Below are positions 1 through 9,600 of a DNA stretch of 64,000 nt, one piece after another. Source of the stretch: UWMA-0277 sp965183885 (GTDB taxonomy: Bacteria > Bacteroidota > Bacteroidia > Flavobacteriales > BACL11). Position 1 is the first letter of the stretch; every line of letters begins with the position of its first letter. The position numbers and the translations under genes were made by a program. Under the pieces are notes generated by a model, which was given only the letters and a program-made list of their open reading frames with translations, was not told the DNA's origin and made no database searches. The stretch lies in assembly GCA_965183885.1 (NCBI GenBank), contig OZ238992.1:1178001-1242000 (forward strand), written 5' to 3'.

Positions 1-1965
1 GTTATTTCATTTGTTGGCTATGAAGAAAAGGAAATTGAATTATCATTTCCTGAAGACAACAATAAAACCATTGAAGTTGAATTGGAAGAAGGTGAAGAAC
101 TGGAAGAAGTAGTAATTACATCAACAAGGTCTTCACGAACCATACAAGATATTCCAACACGAATCGAAGCCATTACAGGCGAAGAATTAGGCGAAAAAGC
201 AGCCATGAATTCTTCTAATATCGGAATGCTATTAAGAGAAACTACAGGGGTGCAAATGCAACAAACATCACTTAGTTCTGGAAATATGAGTATCCGCATT
301 CAAGGTTTGGATGGTCGTTACACTCAAATATTAAAAGATGGTATGCCTCTTTATGGAGGCTTTGCAGGTGGACTCTCCATTATGCAAATACCACCGCTCG
401 ATTTAAAACAAGTAGAACTGATTAAAGGAAGTAATTCAACATTATATGGCGGTGGAGCTATTGCAGGTTTGGTAAACCTTGTTACCATTAAACCGAATGA
501 TGAGCCAAAACTCGACATCATGCTAAACCAAACAAGTGCTTTAGGGACTACAGGTAATATATTCTATGCTCAGAAATATGGTAAAGTAGGTCTTTCGATT
601 TATGGTTCGGCAACAAATCAAATAGCTTATGACCCTGACGATGATGGTTTCTCGAATATGCCAGATGCTCAGACTTTTAGCCTTAACCCAAGATTTTACT
701 ATTACATCAATCCCAATACTGAACTTAGTGTAGGTTTAAATACCACCATTGATGACAGAACAGGTGGTGATATGGAAGTCATAAAGGGAAACACAAGTAC
801 CGAACATGTATTTACAGAGAAAAACAAATCGGAGCGTTATGCTACGCAATTGAATTTCAGAAATACAAAAGAGAACAGAACCATTGACTTCAAAAACAGC
901 ATATCCTATTTCGATAGAAAGTTGACAATTCCTGACTATCGGTTTAACGGAAACCAAGTTTCTAGTTTTTCAGAAGCATCGTACAATTTACATAGAAATG
1001 AAAAATCCGAATGGCAATTGGGATTGAATCATTACTTGGAACAATTTACAGAGGAAAATACAGACTCCCTTCCTGTTAGAGATTACACGCACAATACAAT
1101 TGGTGGATTTATACAAAATACTACGGACATAAATGAAAAGTGGATATTGGAAGCAGGGTTAAGAACAGATTACAATACCGATTATGGAACGTTTGTATTA
1201 CCTCGCTTCTCTTTACTTTTTAAAGCAAATAATAAACTAAGTTCTCGTATTGGTGGTGCAATGGGTTACAAACTACCAACCATTTTTACCGAAGATGCTG
1301 AGAAACTATATTACCGAGGCATACAGCCATTATCAACCGACCAAGTGGATGCTGAAACATCAATAGGTGGTAATTTCGATATTAATTATAAAACAGCTTT
1401 AGGCGATGAAATGACATTCTCTATTAACCAGCTGTTCTTTCTTACTCAACTTAAAAACGCATTAGTTTTGAGGGAAGATGCCACCACGGATATGGCTTAT
1501 TTTGAAAGTGCTGATGGCAATATGTTAAGTTCTGGTTTTGAAACCAATATTAAGCTAACATACGATGACTTTAAACTCTATTTAAACTACGCATTTGTTA
1601 ATACGGAATTACAATACGACAATATCAATGACCAAAAACCCTTAACACCAAAGCATAATGCAGGTTTTGTTCTGTTCTATGAAATTGAAGAAAAGTGGTC
1701 GGCTGGTTATGAAGTATATTATACAGGAAAACAGTTCGATAATCTATACAATCAAAAAACGGATTATTGGACAATGGGTGTCATGTTAATGCGCCATTGG
1801 GAACGACTGTCTGTTTTTGTGAACTTCGAGAATTTTACAAATGTTATGCAATCCGATTTTGAGCCTTTAGTATTACCACCAACAAACAATCCTACATTCC
1901 CTGATATTTGGGCACCGACCGATGGGTTTGTATTTAATGGAGGCATTAAGCTTAGATTATTATAA
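1..1965 (+). CDS. TonB-dependent outer-membrane receptor (N-terminus outside window)
   Basis: The frame is open from base 1, so the true start lies upstream of the window. The first residues (VISFVGYEEKEIEL) look like the end of a carboxypeptidase-regulatory-like beta domain, which often precedes the plug in Bacteroidota receptors. The TonB-box-like stretch and plug follow (EVVITSTRSSRTIQDIP, then RIQGLDGRYTQILKDGMPL and the LIKGSNSTLYGGGAIAG segment). The rest is a 22-strand-type barrel rich in alternating aromatic and polar residues, ending in GGIKLRLL. The family imports metal chelates, cobalamin or sugars with TonB energy. Because it sits ahead of a metal efflux cluster it may handle a metal or metal chelate; that is inference. 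The length and complete plug and barrel support a functional gene. Confidence 0.9.
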   Translation, partial: VISFVGYEEKEIELSFPEDNNKTIEVELEEGEELEEVVITSTRSSRTIQDIPTRIEAITGEELGEKAAMNSSNIGMLLRETTGVQMQQTSLSSGNMSIRIQGLDGRYTQILKDGMPLYGGFAGGLSIMQIPPLDLKQVELIKGSNSTLYGGGAIAGLVNLVTIKPNDEPKLDIMLNQTSALGTTGNIFYAQKYGKVGLSIYGSATNQIAYDPDDDGFSNMPDAQTFSLNPRFYYYINPNTELSVGLNTTIDDRTGGDMEVIKGNTSTEHVFTEKNKSERYATQLNFRNTKENRTIDFKNSISYFDRKLTIPDYRFNGNQVSSFSEASYNLHRNEKSEWQLGLNHYLEQFTEENTDSLPVRDYTHNTIGGFIQNTTDINEKWILEAGLRTDYNTDYGTFVLPRFSLLFKANNKLSSRIGGAMGYKLPTIFTEDAEKLYYRGIQPLSTDQVDAETSIGGNFDINYKTALGDEMTFSINQLFFLTQLKNALVLREDATTDMAYFESADGNMLSSGFETNIKLTYDDFKLYLNYAFVNTELQYDNINDQKPLTPKHNAGFVLFYEIEEKWSAGYEVYYTGKQFDNLYNQKTDYWTMGVMLMRHWERLSVFVNFENFTNVMQSDFEPLVLPPTNNPTFPDIWAPTDGFVFNGGIKLRLL

Positions 1966-2005
1966 ACACTAGAACAAGTTATCACTAACAATTAAATTGA
2001 AAGTC

Positions 2006-2467
2006 ATGAAAAAAATAAAAATTATTTCGATGCTAATAATGGTTATATCTATTCAATCATTAGTTGCACAGGAGACAGAGACATTCTATTTCTCAAAAAC
2101 AATAGAAGGAACTTTTGAAGAAGTTGTTGACAAAACTAAACACGTATTTAAGGAACAAGGATTTGGTGTAATAACCGAGGTTGACATGGACGTGAAACTC
2201 AAAGAAAAATTAGATAATGTTGACATAAAGCCATATAAAATCCTTGGCATTTGTAATCCTGGTTTTGCCTACAAAACACTCCAAATTGAAGAAAATATTG
2301 GTGTTTTTCTTCCTTGCAAGGCCATTGTAAAAGATATTGGTGAAGGTAAAATTGAGGTTGTAGTTGTAGACCCAGCAGCTCTAATGGGAATGCTCAATAA
2401 ACCTGAACTGGTTTCGATTGCAAATGAGGTGTCAGATAAATTTCAAAAAGCATTAGAAAAGCTTTAA
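2006..2467 (+). CDS. DUF302 family secreted protein
   Basis: The product is about 153 residues with a signal peptide (MKKIKIISMLIMVISIQSLVAQ). The body matches the DUF302 pattern: a Phe-rich start (ETFYFSKTIEGTFEEVVDKTK), a central P-Y-K-I-L-G-I-C-N-P segment, and LPCKAIVKDIGEGKIEVVVVDP. DUF302 proteins are small alpha/beta proteins common next to metal and sulfur genes; their biochemical role is not settled. I chose the ATG at 2006 over the in-frame TTG at 1997 because it gives a clean signal peptide. It lies 40 bases after the receptor and 30 bases before the methyltransferase-like gene, so probably in one transcript. Confidence 0.82.
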   Translation: MKKIKIISMLIMVISIQSLVAQETETFYFSKTIEGTFEEVVDKTKHVFKEQGFGVITEVDMDVKLKEKLDNVDIKPYKILGICNPGFAYKTLQIEENIGVFLPCKAIVKDIGEGKIEVVVVDPAALMGMLNKPELVSIANEVSDKFQKALEKL

Positions 2468-2497
2468 TTTGCTTCATCACTATCAAAACCTATTTAT

Positions 2498-3085
2498 ATG
2501 TATCTATTTACCTTCTATTGTGTGTTTTTGGTTGCATTGTTTATAGTTCCGAGCTATGTAACCTATAAGCGCACAGGAATTAATCCGTTTAAATTTAGCA
2601 ATGAGGAAACCGCTATAAACTATGTAGGAAAAGCCTATAAAATTATATCAGCAATAGCATTTATTACTATTGCCCTAAATGCTTTCCAACCTTCAGTAAT
2701 GCAATATTTGGTATCAATAGAATATTTGAAATCAGAAATTACTGTTTGGGTTGGCTTGGGTCTTTTACATCTATCATTTATTATAATATTCATAGCTCAA
2801 CGCAATATGGCAAATGAGTGGCGTATTGGTATAGATAATGAAAACAAAGTAAACCTGATTACTAAAGGAATGTTTGGAATATCAAGAAATCCAATCTTTT
2901 TAGGTGTATTAATTGTTTTCGTAGGAATGTTCCTGATTATTCCGAATGCGGTTACTTTAGTAATATTGATTTCAGGTTTTATTGTTATTCAAGTACAGGT
3001 TAGGCTTGAAGAAGAGTTCTTAATAAAGCAACTTAGAGATGAATACATAGACTATATGAAAAATGTTAAACGTTGGTTGATATGA
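2498..3085 (+). CDS. isoprenylcysteine carboxyl methyltransferase-like membrane protein
   Basis: The product is 195 residues with about five membrane segments. The C-terminal signature of the ICMT/PEMT-like family is clear: TKGMFGISRNPIFLG, then a hydrophobic pair, then VRLEEEFLIKQLRDEYIDYMKNVKRW. In the family this region binds SAM and methylates a lipid or isoprenyl-type substrate in the membrane. Bacterial members are frequent beside metal-resistance operons and their substrate is usually unknown. The gene's stop overlaps the ATG of the CDF transporter gene by four bases (ATGA at 3082-3085), which implies translational coupling. Confidence 0.85.
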   Translation: MYLFTFYCVFLVALFIVPSYVTYKRTGINPFKFSNEETAINYVGKAYKIISAIAFITIALNAFQPSVMQYLVSIEYLKSEITVWVGLGLLHLSFIIIFIAQRNMANEWRIGIDNENKVNLITKGMFGISRNPIFLGVLIVFVGMFLIIPNAVTLVILISGFIVIQVQVRLEEEFLIKQLRDEYIDYMKNVKRWLI

Positions 3086-3879
3086 TTAAATCAGAATATC
3101 ACATATCAAAAATGGATTGTCCTTCCGAAGAAAACATGATTCGGATGAAATTGGATGGATTACCAGTCATAAAGAAACTTGATTTTGATATTGAAAACCG
3201 AAACCTTACTGTATTTCATTCAGAGGAAGATAAAGAGATATTATATCGTTTAGAGTCATTAAACTTTGGTGCAAAACTAACACAAACAAGTTCTATAGAT
3301 GTCAATGAGGTAGCATTAGAGGATTCCGATGTACAATCTAAACTACTGTGGTCAGTATTAATAATCAATTTCGCATTCTTTGTTATTGAAATGACTACAG
3401 GATTGATATCAAAGTCAATGGGTTTGGTTGCAGATTCTCTGGATATGTTAGCTGATTCCTTTGTATATGGATTAAGTCTTTGGGCTGTTGGTTCAACTGT
3501 ATTGCGTAAAAAGAAAGTAGCCCGGTTAAGCGGATATTTTCAATTAACACTAGCCCTTTTGGGTATAATTGAAATTGTAAGGCGTTTTATTGGCTCAGAA
3601 GCAATGCCTGATTATCGCATCATGATTGGAGTTTCCATCTTTGCCTTAATTGCTAATGGTATTTGCTTGTATCTACTTCAAAAATCAAAAAGCAACGAAG
3701 CCCACATGAAAGCCAGTATGATTTTCACCTCTAACGATGTAATTATAAATGCAGGAGTAATTCTAGCAGGTATCCTAGTATTGCTCACTCAATCAAAATA
3801 TCCTGATTTAATTATTGGCTCAATTGTATTTTTAATTGTAGTAAAAGGGGCTTTTAGAATTTTAAAACTTGGTAAGTAA
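3082..3879 (+). CDS. cation diffusion facilitator transporter with N-terminal HMA-like domain
   Basis: Residues 1 to about 70 form an HMA-like ferredoxin fold with the motif KMDCPSEENMIRMKL, in which only one Cys remains of the usual CxxC. From about residue 85 there is a six-helix CDF membrane domain. The metal-site helix reads ADSLDMLADSFVYG and supplies acidic ligands typical of Zn, Co or Cd carriers. The usual long cytoplasmic C-terminal domain is nearly absent; the protein ends soon after the last helix. The ATG at 3082 overlaps the upstream stop by four bases; an in-frame TTG at 3073 is less likely. Family role: proton-coupled export of divalent cations from the cytoplasm. The metal cannot be fixed from sequence. 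Confidence 0.87.
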   Translation: MIKSEYHISKMDCPSEENMIRMKLDGLPVIKKLDFDIENRNLTVFHSEEDKEILYRLESLNFGAKLTQTSSIDVNEVALEDSDVQSKLLWSVLIINFAFFVIEMTTGLISKSMGLVADSLDMLADSFVYGLSLWAVGSTVLRKKKVARLSGYFQLTLALLGIIEIVRRFIGSEAMPDYRIMIGVSIFALIANGICLYLLQKSKSNEAHMKASMIFTSNDVIINAGVILAGILVLLTQSKYPDLIIGSIVFLIVVKGAFRILKLGK

Positions 3880-4089
3880 ATGAAACCTATATTTCTTAAA
3901 TCAACAATTACTTGTCCTGAGTGTGGTTTTAAAAAAGAAGAAACTATGCCAGAGGATTCATGCCAGTTTTTCTATGAGTGTGAAAAGTGCAAAGCTGTTA
4001 TAAAACCAAAAAAAGGAGATTGCTGCGTTTTTTGTTCCTATGGAACTGTAAAGTGTCCACCAATACAACAAGGAAAGAACTGTTGTTAA
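3880..4089 (+). CDS. GDCCVxC-domain small metal-binding protein
   Basis: The product is 69 residues with ten cysteines: CPECGF, CEKC, then the family signature KGDCCVFCSYGTVKCPPIQ and a terminal CC. Small GDCCVxC proteins occur widely beside mercury and other metal transport genes and are thought to bind metal; their function is not proven. The ATG follows directly on the stop of the CDF gene with no gap, so the two are co-transcribed. The start is unambiguous because no other in-frame start fits. Confidence 0.85.
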   Translation: MKPIFLKSTITCPECGFKKEETMPEDSCQFFYECEKCKAVIKPKKGDCCVFCSYGTVKCPPIQQGKNCC

Positions 4090-4092
4090 TTG

Positions 4093-4100
4093 TACCTTTG
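4093..4100 (+). promoter_or_regulatory. candidate -7 promoter element TACCTTTG before the HMA-AraC gene
   Basis: TACCTTTG matches the Bacteroidota -7 consensus TAnnTTTG exactly and lies four bases before the ATG at 4105. A start point about 5-7 bases downstream would make the message leaderless. No well-spaced -33 TTG is visible, so this is only a half-promoter by sequence. Confidence 0.35.
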
Positions 4101-4104
4101 TAAA

Positions 4105-4677
4105 ATGAATTCAACAACACTACATATCAAAAACATGGTCTGCAACCGCTGTATAAAGGTGGTTCAGGATGAATTCGCTAAATTGGATTTGGATATTGAA
4201 GAAATAGAACTTGGTAAAGTCAATGTTTCATCTCAACTCTCAAACGATAAAATTGAAGAGGTAAGAAAGGTGTTAGATGAAAATGGATTTGAGCTAATTG
4301 ACGATAAGAAAAGTAAGTTGATTGACCGCATCAAAACAATAATCATTGAAAGAACCCATTATTCAGAATCAGGTTTTGAATCTTTAAATACCTCTGAATA
4401 TATTTCCAAAGAATTAGGGCATGACTATTCATACCTGAGCAATCTGTTTTCTTCAGTTGAAGGAATAACCATTGAAAAATATATCATCAATCAGAAAATT
4501 GAAAAAGTAAAAGAGCTTTTGGTTTATGATGAATTATCCTTAAACGAAATATCATACCAACTAGGGTACAGTAGTGTTCAGCACTTATCAAACCAGTTTA
4601 AAAAAATTACAGGATTAACTCCTTCTCACTTCAAAAAGCTGAAAGAAAACAAGCGAAAACCACTAGACGAGGTGTAA
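4105..4677 (+). CDS. AraC-family transcriptional regulator with N-terminal HMA metal-binding domain
   Basis: Residues 1 to about 65 form an HMA-type fold with the metal motif KNMVCNRCIKVV. The C-terminal half is an AraC/XylS double helix-turn-helix: an ISKELGHDYSYLSNLFSSVEGITIEKYI segment, then LSLNEISYQLGYSSVQHLSNQFKKITGLTPSHFKKL. The fusion suggests a cytoplasmic metal sensor that controls this cluster; the likely targets are the transporter gene at 4766 and the efflux operon. No CsoR, CueR or CusRS regulator is visible nearby, which supports that role, but it is inference. The ATG at 4105 is preferred to the in-frame TTG at 4090 because the latter lies before the candidate promoter element. 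Confidence 0.88.
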   Translation: MNSTTLHIKNMVCNRCIKVVQDEFAKLDLDIEEIELGKVNVSSQLSNDKIEEVRKVLDENGFELIDDKKSKLIDRIKTIIIERTHYSESGFESLNTSEYISKELGHDYSYLSNLFSSVEGITIEKYIINQKIEKVKELLVYDELSLNEISYQLGYSSVQHLSNQFKKITGLTPSHFKKLKENKRKPLDEV

Positions 4678-4765
4678 TCCAAAAATGATATAACTCTTTT
4701 CCAAAATCGTGTAATAGTAAACACATCGTTACTTCCTTACTTTGTAATATCAAAAAATCAGAGCT

Positions 4766-6028
4766 ATGGAAGTACAACAATATATCATCACTTTTCTAAA
4801 TGACTTTGTAAAGATATTGAGTGAAATGTCCCCTTATCTTTTGCTTGGTTTCTTCTTTGCAGGCTTATTGTATGCCTTTATTCCACAAAATAAAATCGAA
4901 CGCTATTTTAATGGAAAACCATTTAAGTCATCTGTTTTAGCTTCTATATTTGGCATACCGTTACCTCTATGTTCATGCGGTGTTATTCCAACAGGAACGG
5001 CTTTTTATAAAAATGGAGCATCCAAAGGAGGTACAGTTTCATTTCTAATATCTACTCCACAAACCGGGGTTGATTCTATATTAGCAACATTTTCATTAAT
5101 GGGGTTACCATTTGCAATCATTCGACCATTGGCAGCTTTGGTGACAGGAATAACAGGTGGATTAATTACAAGTGTGGCAACTAAAAACGAAACAGACACA
5201 AGAACTTTCCAGGAACAAACCGAAGAACGTAAATCATTCTCTCAAAAAGTGGGAGATGTATTCCGTTATGGGTTTGTCGATTTTATTCAGGATATATCAA
5301 AATGGTTGGTAATTGGATTGGTATTGGCAGCAATAATCTCTGCTTTAATTCCTAATGAATTCTTCGAACTATTAAATATGCCTCCAATTGTTCAAATGCT
5401 TTTAATCCTGGTGGTTTCCATTCCGCTTTATATATGTGCTACAGGTTCAATTCCCTTGGCTGCAATACTAATTTTAAAAGGCATTAGTCCGGGAGCTGCA
5501 TTTGTATTATTAATGGCTGGTCCGGCAACGAATGCAGCAACAATAACCATGATAGGAAAAGTACTTGGCCGAAAGAGTTTATTCACTTATTTAGCAACCA
5601 TTATCGTGGGAGCTTTAGGCTTTGGTTTATTAATAGATTATGCCTTACCAACACAATGGTTTACAGAAATTACCCATCAACATCTTGGGCATAATCATCA
5701 CGAAGGATTAAGTTGGTGGCAAATTGCATCTGGAGTTATATTAATGGCACTAATCATTAATGGATATATCCAGAAATACCTAAACACAAAAAAGAATTCA
5801 GTAACTCAATTAAAAAATAATACGATGGAAATCAAAACAATTAAAGTAGAAGGAATGACTTGCAATCACTGCAAAGCAAATATAGAAAGCAATCTTAAAA
5901 AGTTAGCTTTTATCGAAAATGCACAGGTTAATCTTAGCGAAAAAACGGTTACACTTGAAGGTGACAATTTTAAATTGGAAGAAATCAAGCAGACCGTTGA
6001 TACTCTTGGCTATAAGGTAGTTTCATAA
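4766..6028 (+). CDS. SO_0444-family Cu/Zn efflux permease with C-terminal HMA domain
   Basis: The product is 420 residues. The permease part (residues 1 to about 345) has eight or so membrane helices and the family motifs GIPLPLCSCGVIPTG, STPQTGVDS and GPATNAATITMIGKVLG, as in the ArsP/DUF318 group. A His-rich loop (THQHLGHNHHEG) follows. The last 65 residues are an HMA domain with VEGMTCNHCKAN. SO_0444 proteins are described as Cu/Zn exporters; the HMA tail probably hands metal to the pore. The gene starts 88 bases after the regulator gene; a near-match to the -7 consensus (TACTTTG) ends at 4744. Confidence 0.9.
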   Translation: MEVQQYIITFLNDFVKILSEMSPYLLLGFFFAGLLYAFIPQNKIERYFNGKPFKSSVLASIFGIPLPLCSCGVIPTGTAFYKNGASKGGTVSFLISTPQTGVDSILATFSLMGLPFAIIRPLAALVTGITGGLITSVATKNETDTRTFQEQTEERKSFSQKVGDVFRYGFVDFIQDISKWLVIGLVLAAIISALIPNEFFELLNMPPIVQMLLILVVSIPLYICATGSIPLAAILILKGISPGAAFVLLMAGPATNAATITMIGKVLGRKSLFTYLATIIVGALGFGLLIDYALPTQWFTEITHQHLGHNHHEGLSWWQIASGVILMALIINGYIQKYLNTKKNSVTQLKNNTMEIKTIKVEGMTCNHCKANIESNLKKLAFIENAQVNLSEKTVTLEGDNFKLEEIKQTVDTLGYKVVS

Positions 6029-6118
6029 TACTAAAACCAAAAATATTATAAATCTAATCCAAGATTATATAAAACAATTCGGTTTAAATATCGTTTCTTT
6101 GTTAGAGAATAAATAATA

Positions 6119-6493
6119 ATGTTTAGAAAAATAGCACATATCGCTTTATCTGTTTTCCTCATGGTTGCAACCACAGGGGTAACCTTTTCTATGCATTATT
6201 GTGGAGGAAAATATGTTTCCACATCCATCAATACGGAAGCAGAATCATGTTGTGATGATGGTGAATGCTGTGAAAACAAGTCTTTACACTTCGAGGTTGA
6301 AGATGATTATGTTAGTCCGGTTCAGGTTAAAAATGTAGAAACCGTTGAACTTGACATTCTTTTTCCAATTCTTTTCGCACTTAATTTTGAATTGTTAGAT
6401 GAAGAAGATAAAGCTATTGAGGCTTTTAGCGATTCTTCTCCACCGCCAACAATTCAAACCCGTCTTGCTTTACTGCAAACATATCTTTGTTAG
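6119..6493 (+). CDS. HYC_CC_PP family small secreted protein
   Basis: The product is 124 residues with an N-terminal hydrophobic signal (IAHIALSVFLMVATTGVTFS). It shows the three marks that give the family its name: MHYCGGKYVS, SCCDDGECCEN, and SPPPTIQTRLALLQTYLC near the end. The family is restricted to Bacteroidota and sits beside copper and other metal efflux genes. The Cys pairs suggest metal binding in the periplasm; this is not demonstrated. It is 108 bases upstream of the CusA-like pump gene and likely belongs to the same expression unit. Confidence 0.82.
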   Translation: MFRKIAHIALSVFLMVATTGVTFSMHYCGGKYVSTSINTEAESCCDDGECCENKSLHFEVEDDYVSPVQVKNVETVELDILFPILFALNFELLDEEDKAIEAFSDSSPPPTIQTRLALLQTYLC

Positions 6494-6601
6494 ACGTTCT
6501 AATTTATTAATTTACAATTCACTTTGATGCTGAATTGTGCTGTTATGCAATTTTATTGCCTTAACTTTTAATGAATAGATTGTTTATCAAACTCAAAAGA
6601 T

Positions 6602-9600
6602 ATGTTGAATAAAATCATAAAATTCTTCTTAGAGAATAAATTGGTGACATTCCTGCTACTTGTGATTTTTATCGCATGGGGTGTAATTTCGTCACCATTC
6701 AGTTGGGAGACTGGTTTTCTTCCTTCTGACCCTGTTCCTGTCGATGCCATTCCCGATATTGGTGAAAACCAACAAATCGTATATACGGAATGGGCTGGTC
6801 AGTCACCACAGGATATTGAAGACCAAATATCCTATCCGTTAACAACGGCATTGTTGGGTATTCCCGGTGTTCAAACCATTCGCAGTAATTCCATTTTCGG
6901 ATTGTCAAGTATCTACATCATTTTTGATGAAGACATTGAATTCTATTGGAGTAGAACACGAATACTTGAAAAATTAAATTCTTTACCAAGTGGAACATTG
7001 CCAAATGGAGTAACTCCTGCCTTGGGACCAGATGCCACAGCATTAGGTCAAATTTATTGGTACACACTCGAAGGACGTGATAAAAAAGGTAATCCAAATG
7101 GTGGATGGGATCCCCATGAGTTAAGAACCATTCAAGACTTCTATGTAAAGTATGGCTTAACTGCTGCTAAAGGTGTTTCAGAAGTGGCTTCTATTGGTGG
7201 ATTCATTAAAGAGTATCAGGTAGATATTGACCCAAATGCCATGAAAGCGCATGGGGTAACTGTCACTCAAATAATGAATGCAGTTAAAAAGAGTAACCTC
7301 GATATTGGTGCAAGAACCATTGAGTTTAACCGTGCCGAATATCTTATCAGGGCTTTAGGCTATATAAAGAGCTTAGAAGATATTGAAATGAGCGTGGTTA
7401 GTGTGAAGAACAATATTCCAATTCGGATTAAAGATGTAGCGAAAGTTGGTTTCGGGCCAGCTGGTCGTAGAGGTGGATTGGATAAAGGAGGTGCTGAAGC
7501 TGTAGGTGGTGTAATCGTTGCCCGGTATGGCGCAAATCCTTTAGAAGTCATCAATAATGTGAAGGATAAAATTGAAGAAATATCAACAGGATTACCTTCA
7601 AAGATATTGGATGATGGTACAGTATCAAAAGTAACTATTGTTCCATTCTACGACCGTACAGGCTTAATCAAAGAAACGCTTGGTACACTTGAAGAAGCAC
7701 TCACTTTAGAGGTGTTAATCAGTATCATTGTAATTATTATCCTGGTACTTAATCTAAGAGCTTCATTTCTTATTTCAAGTTTATTGCCTATTGGTGTATT
7801 AATGACATTTATTGCCATGCGTAGGTTCGGTGTTGATGCCAATATTGTGGCTCTTTCAGGTATTGCAATCGCTATTGGTGTAATGGTTGATGTCGGGGTA
7901 GTCTTTACGGAGAATATTATCCGGCATGTTGAAATGATAGAAAACAAGGGTAAGAAACTCTTGAATGTTATTTATGAATCAACTGTTGAAGTAGCTCCGG
8001 CAGTAATCACAGCATTAACAACAACCATAGTGAGTTTCTTGCCTGTGTTTGCTATGGAAGCTGCCGAAGGAAAATTGTTTAAACCATTGGCTTTTACCAA
8101 AACCTTTGCTATGGTTTCTGCCCTTATTATTGGATTGACGATAATTCCGGCTTTGGCACATATCATTTTCTCAATCAAAGTTGATAGAAAAAAGACAAAG
8201 CAAGTACTAAACCTATTATTAGTTGTACTTGGTATAAGCTTTATATTCTTTGGAAAGGTTTTTATTGCTATTGCCATAGTGGGTATCGGTGTAAATAACC
8301 TTCTTGATTTTAAATGGAGCGATGCACGAAAAGAATTCCCAAACTATATAAACATTGGTATAATAGCTCTAATAGTAGTTTGGTTACTTACAAAAGAGTG
8401 GATGCCTTTAGGAGCGCAGAACAGCGATACTTCAAATATTTTGTTCGTAGGATTATTGATTGGTGTTGTACTTACCGCAATGCTATTGGTAGTAAGAGCT
8501 TATTCAAGAATACTAACATGGGCATTAGCTAATAAATGGAAATTCTTAAGCATTCCAATATTAGTTGTCTTGTTCGGAATACTAAGCTGGCAGGGAGCAG
8601 ATAAGATATTTGGTTTTATGCCCGACACTATTAAGGAGAGTAAAGGTTGGCAATCGTTTAATTCTACTTTTCCGGGTATAGGTAAAGAGTTTATGCCTGC
8701 ATTAGATGAAGGCTCATACCTTTTAATGCCAACAACTATGCCTCACTCAGGTATTGAAGAAAACCTTGAGGTTATACGTATGTTGGACAAAAAGGTAAAT
8801 GCCATTCCGGAGGTTGATAATGTAATCGGTAAATGGGGACGTGTAAATTCTGCTCTTGACCCTGCCCCAACTTCGATGTATGAAAATGTAATCAATTACA
8901 AGTCAGAATACATGTTGGATGAAAGTGGTCATCGTGTTCGTTTTAAAACGGATAAGGAAGGTGCATTTGTTCTTGCTGATGGTTCTACCTATAATCCCGA
9001 AAAGGATGATTTCAGGGTAATCGAACGCAAACACTTAACGGAAGATAAATCAGGAGAATATTTCAGGCAATGGCGTGAACACATAAAAGCTCCTAGCGAT
9101 ATATGGGATGAGATTATTAAACAATCTAACATTCCAGGATTAACCTCTGCACCAAAACTACAACCTATTCAAACTCGTTTGGTAATGCTGCAAACAGGTA
9201 TGCGTGCGCCTATGGGCATTAAAGTATTTGGGCCAGACTTGGAAACTATCGAGAAAGTAGGGTACGAATTAGAGAACCATTTAAAACATGTTGAAGGTGT
9301 TGAACCAATGTCTGTTTTTGCTGACCGTGTTGTAGGCAAACCATACTTGGAGCTTGACATAGATAGAGGTGCAATATCTCGCTACGGATTAACCATTGCC
9401 GATTTGCAAATGACTTTAAATAGTGCCATAGGTGGTATGCACCTGACTTCAACTGTTGAAGGACGTGAGCGTTTTCCTGTTAGAGTTCGATACGCTCGTG
9501 AGTACCGTGACAATCCTGAAGATTTGAAAAAGATACTCATTGCAACTCCATCGGGCGTTCAAGTGCCTTTAGGTGAGTTAGCAACTATCAACTATACTCG

